Part shown: piece after piece, positions 1-5,937 of the stretch | Position numbering within the stretch: position 1 is the first letter of the stretch | Layout of the letters: the number at the start of each line of letters is the position of its first letter | Assembly (NCBI GenBank): GCA_030450655.1 | Contig: JAKDIE010000056.1 | Location: 1 to 7,757, forward strand | Direction of reading: 5' to 3' | From: Ruaniaceae bacterium | Lineage (GTDB): Bacteria > Actinomycetota > Actinomycetes > Actinomycetales > Actinomycetaceae | DNA: 7,757 nt | Translations under genes and position numbers: made by a program | The notes under the pieces: model-generated | Databases searched by the model: none | Told to the model about the DNA's origin: nothing | Seen by the model: the letters and a program-made list of their open reading frames with translations, nothing else

Positions 1-176
1 GCGAAGACCGCTCCACGCTGCTTGAGCTCCCGTTGAATGCGGGCCTCGCGGTCACCGCCGTCACCGCGATGATGGCTCCATCGTTGATCGCAGTGGGCGC
101 CATCGCCGCCGTACTGACGAAGGTGATCCTCGTGGTGGAGCGCGATCCGGATCCCGAAGAGGCCCCCACGCCGTAG
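1..176 (+). CDS. DUF4342 family protein, 3' end only
   Basis: The frame beginning at base 3 is open from the window edge to a TAG at 174-176 and gives the last 57 residues of a protein. The visible part starts with an acidic/polar turn, then LLELPL, then a hydrophobic stretch of about 30 residues rich in Ala, Val and Ile, then VILVVERD and an acidic, Pro-rich end. The order L(L/E)xPL, a hydrophobic segment with AIGAIAA-like spacing, and a closing (V/I)xVER is the pattern I know from DUF4342 proteins, small proteins of unknown biochemical role. The hydrophobic block could be one or two membrane segments or a buried hairpin. Its N-terminal half and promoter lie outside the window. It is convergent with the ABC operon, with 9 bp between the two stops. 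The family call rests on pattern memory of the C-terminal half only. Confidence 0.65.
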   Translation, partial: EDRSTLLELPLNAGLAVTAVTAMMAPSLIAVGAIAAVLTKVILVVERDPDPEEAPTP

Positions 177-185
177 GCCTCGGAG

Positions 186-2168
186 CTACGCCTCCTCGAT
201 CGCGCCCGCGAACTGCGCCTGGTAGAGGCGGAAGTACGCGTCCTCCCGCGCGAGCAGTTCCTCGTGGGTGCCCTGCTCCACGATGCGCCCGTCCTCCATC
301 ATCAGGATCGTGTCCGCGTCCCGGATCGTCGAGAGCCGGTGGGCGATCACGAAGGACGTGCGATCCGCCCGCAACCGCCGCATCGCCTGCTGCACGAGCA
401 CCTCGGTGCGCGTGTCCACGGAAGATGTGGCCTCATCGAGGATGAGGAGCGACGGGTTCGCGATGAACGCCCGCGCGATCGTGAGCAACTGGCGTTCGCC
501 CGCCGAAAGTGAGGACGCGTTCTCCTCAATCACCGTCTCGTAGCCCTCGGGAAGTTGCCGCACGAAGCGGTCCACCATCGTGGCTTCGGCCGCCGCAACC
601 ACCTCGTCGTCGGTGGCATCGAGCCGGCCGTAGCGGATATTCTCGCGGATCGTCCCATTGAACAGCCACGCGTCCTGCAGCACCATGCCGATGTGCCCGC
701 GAAGTTCCGTGCGGGAGAGGTGCGTGATGTCCACGTCGTCGAGCATGATGCGCCCGCCCTGCAGCTCGTAGAAGCGCATCACGAGGTTCACCAGGGTCGT
801 CTTCCCCGCGCCGGTGGGACCCACGATCGCCACGGTCTGCCCGGGCGTTGCGGCCAGCGAGAGGTCCTCGATCAGCGGCTCCTCTGGGTTGTAGCTGAAG
901 GCCACGTTCTCGAACGCCACATGGCCGTTTGCCCGCGCAGGGAAGTCCGCGATGTCATTCTCCGCGCCCTCTTCCTCGGCGTCGAGCAGCTCGAACGTCC
1001 GCTCGGCGGAGGCCACGCCGGATTGGAGCATGTTCGCCATCCCCGCCATCTCGCCAATGGGCTGCGAGAACTCCCGCGAGTACTGGATGAACGCCGTCAC
1101 GTCGCCCAGAGTTAGCTGCCCCGACGTCACCCGCAGCGCACCCGCCACGGCGATGAGCACGTACGTGAAGTAGGAGACGAACTGCATCGCCGGCATGATC
1201 GTTCCGGAAAGGAACTGCGCCTTGTACGCGGCGGTGAACAGCTTCTCGTTGCGCTCGTCGAAGATCTCGGCCATCTCGTCGTCCCTGTTGAACACGCGCA
1301 CCAGCTCGCGGCCGGTGATCGTCTCCTCGATGTGGCCGTTGAGTTCGCCGGTGTTCTTCCACTGCGCCGCAAACAGCTTCTGCGCACGCACCCCGACGAC
1401 GCCGGCGATGATCGCCGAGAGCGGCAACGCGATCAATGCGATGAGCGCGAGTTGCCACGAGACGATGAACATCATGGCCCCGATGCCGATCACCGTGAGG
1501 AGAGACTGAACGAGTTGCGAGAACGCCTGCTGGAGCGCGGATTGGATGTTGTCCACGTCGTTCGTGACCCGCGAGAGGATGTCGCCGCGCTGACGCGAGT
1601 CGAAGAAGCGCAGCGGCAAGCGGTTGATCTTCTCCTCGATGTTCTGGCGGAGCGTGAAGACCACGCGCATCACGAGGCGGTTCAGCAGCCATCCCTGCCA
1701 CCACATGAGGAGCGATGCGCCCGCGTAGAGGGCGATCACGATCAGGATGAGCCGGCCGAGCTCGGCGAAGTCGATGCCCTCACCGGGCACAACGTTCGCG
1801 CCGGCGAGCATATCGGCGTACTGATCGTTGCCGGCCGCGCGCGCCGCCTCGATGATCACCTCGATCGGTACGTCCTCCGGCAACGAGAGGCCGAGCACGC
1901 CGTTGAAGATCACGTCCATCGCGTCACCGAGAATGCGCGGCGCAATCACGGTCAGGACCACGGAGCCGATCACGAGCAGTACCACGATCGAGAACTTCAG
2001 CTTCTCGGGTGCCAGCAGTCCAACGAGACGCTTCACTGCGGGCCAGAAGTGCTTGGCTTTCTTGGGTGGCGCCTCGCCGAACTCGTCGACTCCGGCGTAC
2101 TCGGTGAACTCGTCGATTTCCTCGTCCGCCGGGGTGCCCCGTTCGGGACTCTGCGTGTTCTCGGTCAT
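186..2168 (-). CDS. ABC exporter half-transporter, catalytic-site subunit (YheH/LmrD type)
   Basis: 660 residues, a type IV (MsbA/LmrA fold) half-transporter with an N-terminal membrane domain and a C-terminal ATPase. A polar N-terminal extension (1-40) precedes TM1 (about 58-77). An unusually long external stretch (about 88-135) separates TM1 from TM2, and the remaining helices run to about 350. The ATPase domain shows an aromatic A-loop near Tyr426, Walker A GPTGAGKT (450-457), Q-loop Gln498, signature LSAGE (554-558), Walker B LLILDE with catalytic Glu579, D-loop SSVD and H-loop His610. Thus its own Walker/His set is intact while its signature departs from LSGGQ. This is the expected complement of the partner encoded just upstream in the operon (2168-3904). 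The ATG at 2168-2166 overlaps the partner's TGA (TGATG) and has GAGGAGG at good spacing, which implies coupled translation and one-to-one supply. Substrate is unknown; relatives (LmrCD, BmrCD, EfrCD, TM287/288) export drugs or lipophilic compounds. Family call is very secure, substrate is not. Confidence 0.95.
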   Translation of the reverse strand: MTENTQSPERGTPADEEIDEFTEYAGVDEFGEAPPKKAKHFWPAVKRLVGLLAPEKLKFSIVVLLVIGSVVLTVIAPRILGDAMDVIFNGVLGLSLPEDVPIEVIIEAARAAGNDQYADMLAGANVVPGEGIDFAELGRLILIVIALYAGASLLMWWQGWLLNRLVMRVVFTLRQNIEEKINRLPLRFFDSRQRGDILSRVTNDVDNIQSALQQAFSQLVQSLLTVIGIGAMMFIVSWQLALIALIALPLSAIIAGVVGVRAQKLFAAQWKNTGELNGHIEETITGRELVRVFNRDDEMAEIFDERNEKLFTAAYKAQFLSGTIMPAMQFVSYFTYVLIAVAGALRVTSGQLTLGDVTAFIQYSREFSQPIGEMAGMANMLQSGVASAERTFELLDAEEEGAENDIADFPARANGHVAFENVAFSYNPEEPLIEDLSLAATPGQTVAIVGPTGAGKTTLVNLVMRFYELQGGRIMLDDVDITHLSRTELRGHIGMVLQDAWLFNGTIRENIRYGRLDATDDEVVAAAEATMVDRFVRQLPEGYETVIEENASSLSAGERQLLTIARAFIANPSLLILDEATSSVDTRTEVLVQQAMRRLRADRTSFVIAHRLSTIRDADTILMMEDGRIVEQGTHEELLAREDAYFRLYQAQFAGAIEEA

Positions 2169-3904
2169 CAGGCGGCCTCCTCGGCGTCCATCTGGGACTC
2201 GACGATCTCCCGATACACGGAGTTGCTTTCGAGCAGTTCGGTGTGGGTACCGCGGCCCACGATCACGCCGTCGTCGATCACGAGGATCTGATCCGCGTCG
2301 GTAATCGTCGAGACGCGCTGAGCAACGATGATGGTGGTTGCCGCGCCTGTTGCGGATGGAAGGGCGGCTCGTAGGCGCGCGTCCGTGGCCACATCAAGCG
2401 CCGAGAAGGAGTCATCGAACAGGTACACCCGCGGCTTTGCCACGAGCGCGCGGGCGATCGAGAGGCGCTGCCGCTGCCCGCCCGAGACGCTCGTACCGCC
2501 TTGCGAGACCGGACCATCCAACTGCCCCTCGCGTTCGCGGACGAAGCCATCGCCTTGTGCCACTCGCAGCGCGGCCCACAGTTCGTCGTCGGTGGCATTC
2601 TCCCGACCGAAGCGCAGGTTCGAGGCGATCGTTCCCGCGAACAGGTACGGCCGTTGCGGCACGAGGGTGAGGGTCTGCGCGAGTTGCGCGCGGGTCATCT
2701 GCGCCACGGGAACGCCGTCCACGGTGATACTGCCCTCCTGCGGATCGAAGAGCCGAAGCGCGAGGTTGAGGAGCGTTGACTTGCCGGAACCTGTGGAGCC
2801 GATGATCGCCGTCGTCCGTCCCGGCTCGGCCACGAAGCTTGCACCCTTGATGACGGGTATCTCGGCGCCGGGGAAACCGAAGGTGACGTTGGTGAACTCC
2901 ACGCGGCCGGCGGTGGGCGTGGGATGCGTTGCCGTTGCGGGGTAGGAGAGGTCCGAGGTGGCGCCCAGGAGCTCCTTGAGGCGTTCGGCGCAAACCACCG
3001 CGCGGGGGATCATCATCGTCATGAAGACGCCCATGATGACGGCGGCGAGGATTTGCAGCAGGTACTGCAGGAACGCCGTGAGGGCGCCCACCTCCACGAG
3101 GCCCTCGTTCACGCGGTGGCCACCGAACCAGAGCACGGCGCCGGTGGCGATGTGGAGGACCATCATGATCACGGGGAACATGAGGACGAAGATCGAGCCC
3201 ACCTTGACCGAGACCCGGGTGATCTTCTCGTTGGCGAGCCGGTAACGCGTCGATTCGAAATCCTCGCGGACGAACGCGCGCACCACGCGGATGCCCATGA
3301 TCTGCTCGCGGAGCACGCCGTTGATATCGTCCACGCGCTCCTGCATCTCGCGGAATAGTGGCAGGAGGAGGAGCACCAGGATCGTGACGATCACGGCGAG
3401 AACGCCCACGGAGGCCCACACGAGCCAGGAGAGGCCGGCGTCTTCGCGCAGCGCCATGATGATGCCCCCGATCGCCATGATGGGGGCGGAGACCATGAAG
3501 TACAGTCCCATCAGCATGAGCATCTGGACCTGCTGCACATCATTCGTGCCGCGGGTGATGAGGGTGCCGGCGCCGAAGTGGCTGGCGTCCAGCGTGGAGA
3601 GTGAAGTGGCTTTGCGGTAGACGCGCCGCCGTAGGTCGCGGCCGAGCCCCATGGAGGCGCGCGCGCCGAAGTAGACGGCGGCCACGGCGGCCATCACCTG
3701 CGCGAGCGAGACGGCGAGCATGATCCCCCCGGTGCGCCAGATGAAGTCGGTGTCCCCTGTGGCGATGCCGCGGTCGATGATCTGCGCGTTCAGGCTCGGC
3801 AGCCAGAGCGCCGCGATCGTGGCGATGAGCTGCAGGGCGAGGACCGCGAGGATGAAATGCCAGTACCGCCGCGAGTGGTGCGTGAGTAGTTGGATGAGAG
3901 CCAC
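2168..3904 (-). CDS. ABC exporter half-transporter, degenerate-site subunit (YheI/LmrC type)
   Basis: 578 residues, a complete type IV ABC half-exporter: membrane domain to about residue 310, then the ATPase. Motifs: Phe344 at the A-loop position, Walker A GSTGSGKS (369-376), Q-loop Gln417, a perfect signature VSGGQ (473-477), Walker B ending FDD with Asp498 where the catalytic Glu normally sits, D-loop SALD, and Gln529 replacing the H-loop His (VAQR instead of IAHR). In known heterodimeric exporters (for example TM287/288) exactly these two substitutions mark the non-hydrolysing nucleotide site. The partner at 186-2168 contributes the altered LSAGE signature to the same site, while this protein's intact VSGGQ completes the partner's active site. 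The start is GTG (3904-3902), supported by GAAGGA 6 bases upstream; the next codons lead directly into TM1. It is the first gene of the operon. A perfect inverted repeat 20 bp upstream is a candidate control site. Substrate cannot be read from sequence. Confidence 0.95.
   Translation of the reverse strand: MALIQLLTHHSRRYWHFILAVLALQLIATIAALWLPSLNAQIIDRGIATGDTDFIWRTGGIMLAVSLAQVMAAVAAVYFGARASMGLGRDLRRRVYRKATSLSTLDASHFGAGTLITRGTNDVQQVQMLMLMGLYFMVSAPIMAIGGIIMALREDAGLSWLVWASVGVLAVIVTILVLLLLPLFREMQERVDDINGVLREQIMGIRVVRAFVREDFESTRYRLANEKITRVSVKVGSIFVLMFPVIMMVLHIATGAVLWFGGHRVNEGLVEVGALTAFLQYLLQILAAVIMGVFMTMMIPRAVVCAERLKELLGATSDLSYPATATHPTPTAGRVEFTNVTFGFPGAEIPVIKGASFVAEPGRTTAIIGSTGSGKSTLLNLALRLFDPQEGSITVDGVPVAQMTRAQLAQTLTLVPQRPYLFAGTIASNLRFGRENATDDELWAALRVAQGDGFVREREGQLDGPVSQGGTSVSGGQRQRLSIARALVAKPRVYLFDDSFSALDVATDARLRAALPSATGAATTIIVAQRVSTITDADQILVIDDGVIVGRGTHTELLESNSVYREIVESQMDAEEAA
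2176..2182 (-). promoter_or_regulatory. ribosome binding site of the second ABC subunit
   Basis: On the minus strand GAGGAGG ends 7 bases before the ATG at 2168. It lies inside the last codons of the upstream subunit (Glu-Glu-Ala-Ala), and the stop and start overlap as TGATG. A strong site plus a one-base overlap supports translational coupling of the two halves of the heterodimer. Confidence 0.8.
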
Positions 3905-3910
3905 GAGGGT

Positions 3911-3916
3911 TCCTTC
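3911..3916 (-). promoter_or_regulatory. ribosome binding site deciding the GTG start of the first ABC subunit
   Basis: GAAGGA on the minus strand lies 6 bases from GTG at 3904. No ATG near this point is in frame with the start of the membrane domain, so this site is the main reason for choosing the GTG. Confidence 0.7.
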
Positions 3917-3924
3917 GAGTTGTC

Positions 3925-3937
3925 TAGCAAGGTGCTA
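3925..3937. promoter_or_regulatory. candidate operator, inverted repeat TAGCA-AGG-TGCTA
   Basis: The 13 bp read TAGCA, a three-base spacer, then TGCTA, a perfect 5-bp inverted repeat centred 27 bp upstream of the ABC operon's GTG. It is overlapped on one side by TTGTCTAGCAA (3920-3930), another weakly symmetric element containing CTAG. Its position between the likely promoter and the ribosome binding site suits a repressor of the MarR, PadR or TetR type, which commonly control such exporters. No such regulator is encoded in the window, and I could not identify a convincing -35/-10 pair, so the role is inferred from symmetry and position only. Confidence 0.4.
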
Positions 3938-4030
3938 CCGGATCGCCGGGCATGGGTGGGGGCTTGGGGCGAGCGAAGAACAGACGCGCCAGGCTACCAG
4001 GATGTATGCGGCGAGCGCACCTGGATTCTC

Positions 4031-4459
4031 TCACGCACCGCGCGGCGGCCCAGAGTGGCGGGGCCAGGGCCCGAGCCGCTCGAACCCGAGGGACGCGAAG
4101 AGGCGTTGTGACGGAACATTGCCGTCCGTGATCGTGGCGCCCACCTCCGCGATTCCCGCCTCGCTCAAAGCGGCAAGTACCGCCCGCGCGAGTTCGTGGC
4201 CACGACCGCGGCCCGTCTCTGCCGGCGCGGTGGCGACAGGGTCGATGTAGTGCTCCCCGCCGACGACGACCACGAAGACCATGCAGATCAACTCGCCGTG
4301 GGATTCCCACACCAGCGAGAAGGGCCATTCGATTTGTGTGAAGTAGTCATCGATCGCCGACGGCGTTTCTTCATCACCTATGACCACCCTGGCCTTGGCG
4401 CGCCTGGGCTCGCCACCCTCTGCTCGTGGGCCACGGTCATCCCCGGGACTCATCCGCAC
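4031..4459 (-). CDS. GNAT family N-acetyltransferase, short (N-terminal part reduced or lost)
   Basis: 142 residues from a GTG at 4459; an ATG two codons in (4453) is an alternative start. A stop lies directly before the GTG, so no longer in-frame start exists. The C-terminal half is a typical GNAT core: a hydrophobic strand (MVFVVVV, 60-66), HYIDPVATAP (70-79), the acetyl-CoA pyrophosphate loop and helix TGRGRGHELARAV (82-94), a strand, then DGNVPSQRLFASLGF (112-126), the usual alpha4/beta6-7 region that closes the fold. It would transfer acetyl from acetyl-CoA to an amine, substrate unknown. The first 30 residues are polar and unlike a GNAT N-terminus, so helices alpha1/alpha2 appear shortened or missing; compare with about 150-170 residues for many complete members. 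It could be an intact small enzyme or a remnant of a longer one. It lies 126 bp upstream of the ABC operon in the same direction and is divergent from the Pr6Pr-type gene. Confidence 0.75.
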   Translation of the reverse strand: MRMSPGDDRGPRAEGGEPRRAKARVVIGDEETPSAIDDYFTQIEWPFSLVWESHGELICMVFVVVVGGEHYIDPVATAPAETGRGRGHELARAVLAALSEAGIAEVGATITDGNVPSQRLFASLGFERLGPWPRHSGPPRGA

Positions 4460-4463
4460 TCAG

Positions 4464-4487
4464 AAAGTCCCGTGGAAAGTTCCGTGA
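4464..4487. repeat. 12-bp tandem direct repeat in the divergent promoter region
   Basis: Two adjacent copies, AAAGTCCCGTGG (4464-4475) and AAAGTTCCGTGA (4476-4487), match at 10 of 12 positions. The second runs into the proposed -35 of the rightward promoter. Spacing close to one helical turn would place a protein on one face of the DNA, as for a direct-repeat-binding regulator. Function is inferred. Confidence 0.5.
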
Positions 4488-4513
4488 CTATTTCGTTACA
4501 TTTGCTCTATGAT
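4484..4513 (+). promoter_or_regulatory. promoter of the Pr6Pr-type gene
   Basis: GTGACT (4484-4489) matches the -35 consensus at 4 of 6, an 18-bp spacer follows, and TATGAT (4508-4513) matches the -10 consensus at 5 of 6. The region is visibly A+T-richer than its surroundings. Transcription would begin near 4520 and give a leader of about 30 bases that includes the AGAGGA site before the start codon. Confidence 0.55.
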
Positions 4514-4549
4514 GATCAAAACATTAGGGGGATCAGAGGAAATGATGCC

Positions 4550-5392
4550 GTGATGTGGGGGATTCGCGGCTCTGCAGACCAGGTGCGGGGCACAGCCGTT
4601 GATGATTCATTGCGCGCGCCACAAGCAATCGGATGGGCGCGCCTCGCGGGCGGAACCACGATCCTGACAGTGCTCGGCTACACCTACGGCGCCGGCGCGA
4701 TGGCCGGACGCGCGAGCCTCATGAACTTCTTCGGCTTCTTCACGAACTCGACCAACCTGCTCGCCGCCTTGATCTTCATCGTGGCGGGTGTCGCCACCAT
4801 TCTCGGATATCGCTCGCGGGCGTGGCTGGCCGATCTTCGCGCCATCGCGGTGACGAGCCTGATCGTGGTGGGCGTGGGATACAACGCGTTGCCGGGGGTG
4901 GGAACGGCCCCCGGCTGGGTGAGCGTTCTCCTCCACGCGGTGGTACCCGTTGCGGTGACGCTCGATTGGTTGTTCGTGGGTGACCGGCGCCCGGTGGCGT
5001 GGTCGCAGCTGTGGCTCGTGTTGCCCTATCCAGTGCTCTGGCTCGCCATGATCCAGTACCGTTGGGCCACAGATCAGTGGGTGCCGTACTGGTACATGCA
5101 CCCGTCGCACGGGCCGCTCACGTTGGGCCTGCGCATGGGCGTTGTGCTCGCCGGGCTCCTATTCGCGGCGGTGGTGGTGTGGATGCTGAGCCGCTTCCGG
5201 GGATTGCGGCTACCCACACCCACACCCACACTCGCACCCGCACCCGCGCCAGCCGCTTGGGTGCCAGTCCCTGCGACCCCAGCCCCTACAGTGCCCGCCA
5301 CCGCGATGCCCGCCCTGGTTCCCGTTGTGCCGGCAGCACCAGCCAGTCGGGGCAGCACGCTCGGAAGCGTGAGATACGCCACACAGGTGTAG
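4550..5392 (+). CDS. Pr6Pr-type six-helix integral membrane protein with Pro/Ala-rich tail
   Basis: About 280 residues. The open frame extends far upstream, but that part is antisense to the GNAT gene. I chose GTG at 4550 because AGAGGA (4535-4540) lies 9 bases before it; ATG at 4553 is the alternative. Six membrane segments can be seen (roughly 30-50, 65-85, 97-113, 122-141, 152-170, 191-213). Residues around 58-70 (NFFGFFTNSTNLL), YNALPG near 110, the HAVVP...DWL stretch at 128-140, PYP near 158 and WYMHP near 180 follow the conserved pattern of bacterial Pr6Pr family membrane proteins, whose role is unknown. After the last helix comes a tail of about 60 residues made mostly of Pro, Ala, Thr and Val. 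Its first part is encoded by hexanucleotide repeats. The tail should face the side opposite to that of an odd number of helices, so probably the cytoplasm if the N-terminus is cytoplasmic. Nine bases separate its stop from the next gene. Confidence 0.75.
   Translation: MMWGIRGSADQVRGTAVDDSLRAPQAIGWARLAGGTTILTVLGYTYGAGAMAGRASLMNFFGFFTNSTNLLAALIFIVAGVATILGYRSRAWLADLRAIAVTSLIVVGVGYNALPGVGTAPGWVSVLLHAVVPVAVTLDWLFVGDRRPVAWSQLWLVLPYPVLWLAMIQYRWATDQWVPYWYMHPSHGPLTLGLRMGVVLAGLLFAAVVVWMLSRFRGLRLPTPTPTLAPAPAPAAWVPVPATPAPTVPATAMPALVPVVPAAPASRGSTLGSVRYATQV
5213..5251 (+). repeat. hexanucleotide repeat encoding Pro-Thr / Pro-Ala dipeptides
   Basis: Three perfect CCCACA units (5213-5230) are followed by CTCGCA, CCCGCA, CCCGCG and CCA, reading Pro-Thr three times, Leu-Ala and then Pro-Ala. 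The 6-bp unit keeps frame, so slippage would change only tail length. It sits immediately after the last membrane segment of the Pr6Pr-type protein. Confidence 0.75.
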
Positions 5393-5395
5393 AAT
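5390..5395 (+). promoter_or_regulatory. -10 element for a leaderless transcript
   Basis: TAGAAT matches the -10 consensus at 5 of 6 and overlaps the stop codon of the preceding gene. Its last base is 7 bases before the A of the ATG at 5402, the spacing at which transcription would start on the start codon itself. There is no purine-rich ribosome binding site before this ATG. The -35 is weak (GTGAGA at 5369-5374 with a short spacer of 15). Confidence 0.5.
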
Positions 5396-5401
5396 CCGCG
5401 C

Positions 5402-5926
5402 ATGAAAGCTAACGCCGCGTTGCAGATCATCTTCGCGTTCTTCCTCGGTCTTGTAGTCGTTGCCTTCGTTGGCATCGCCGTCGCCACGTTCTACGGGCAG
5501 CCCTCCTATATCGACTACCCCAGTACGCCAGCGGAAGAGGAAGCGTGGAACGCCGCGTACAGCCAGTGGCAACTGATCACCGGCATCATTCTGCTTCTCT
5601 GCGCAACGGCGATCCTCGCCGTGTCGCTGCTGCTCCCCGAGGAGCAGGGCGCTCTCTCGAACGGCATCCTGCTCGGCGGCGTCTTCACCATGATCTACGC
5701 CGTCGGCATGACCTTTGCTGCGGACACGAGTTGGCTGCGCCTCGCAGTTGTCACCGTGGCTCTCGCTGTGACGATTGGGATTGGGTACATGAAGTTCGTG
5801 AGGGGGCGCCGCGGGGACGGAGCGCCAGTTCTTGCCGAGGCTGGCCCAGTGGTGGGCGAATTGGGGGAGCGTTTGGTGGCGCTCGAGCGGAAGCTGGACG
5901 CCCTCGGCCGGGCACTGAGGGAGTAG
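5402..5926 (+). CDS. conserved four-helix membrane protein of unknown function
   Basis: 174 residues from an ATG that lacks a ribosome binding site but has a -10 element placed for a leaderless mRNA. Membrane segments are visible at about 6-31, 57-78, 85-107 and 110-131. The loop between the first two (32-56) is Tyr/Trp- and Glu-rich and probably external. The last helix ends in a Lys/Arg patch (KFVRGRR, 131-137), which by the positive-inside rule puts the C-terminus in the cytoplasm. The final 25 residues (GELGERLVALERKLDALGRALRE) have heptad-like Leu spacing and could form a short coiled coil, hence an oligomer or partner contact. The general arrangement resembles conserved hypothetical membrane proteins I recall from Actinomycetota and Chloroflexota; I know of no function. 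It follows the Pr6Pr-type gene by 9 bp and may also be read from that promoter. Confidence 0.8.
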   Translation: MKANAALQIIFAFFLGLVVVAFVGIAVATFYGQPSYIDYPSTPAEEEAWNAAYSQWQLITGIILLLCATAILAVSLLLPEEQGALSNGILLGGVFTMIYAVGMTFAADTSWLRLAVVTVALAVTIGIGYMKFVRGRRGDGAPVLAEAGPVVGELGERLVALERKLDALGRALRE

Positions 5927-5937
5927 CGCGCCGCCGC

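Noticed and set aside
144..153. Palindrome GATCCGGATC as terminator of the minus-strand ABC operon or as an operator
   Set aside because: It lies inside the DUF4342 coding region, has no loop and no T-tract, and such short G+C-rich palindromes are common by chance.
1332..2291. A 319-codon + strand open frame opposite the second ABC subunit
   Set aside because: It is antisense to a gene with complete ABC motifs, is rich in His, Arg, Glu and Asp with no recognisable domain, and is the kind of frame that high third-position G+C produces by chance.
2412..3419. A 335-codon minus-strand frame inside the first ABC subunit
   Set aside because: It is an out-of-frame reading of the ABC gene giving an Arg/Pro/Gly-rich product with no motif.
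4485..4519. A minus-strand promoter for the GNAT gene (TTGATC at 4519-4514 with TAACGA at 4498-4493)
   Set aside because: The spacer is only 15 bp and the -10 is poor; the A+T-richness is better explained by the rightward promoter.
4196..4549. A longer N-terminus for the Pr6Pr-type protein starting upstream at 4196
   Set aside because: The added part is antisense to the GNAT core, lacks family character, and lies upstream of a good promoter and ribosome binding site at 4484-4540.
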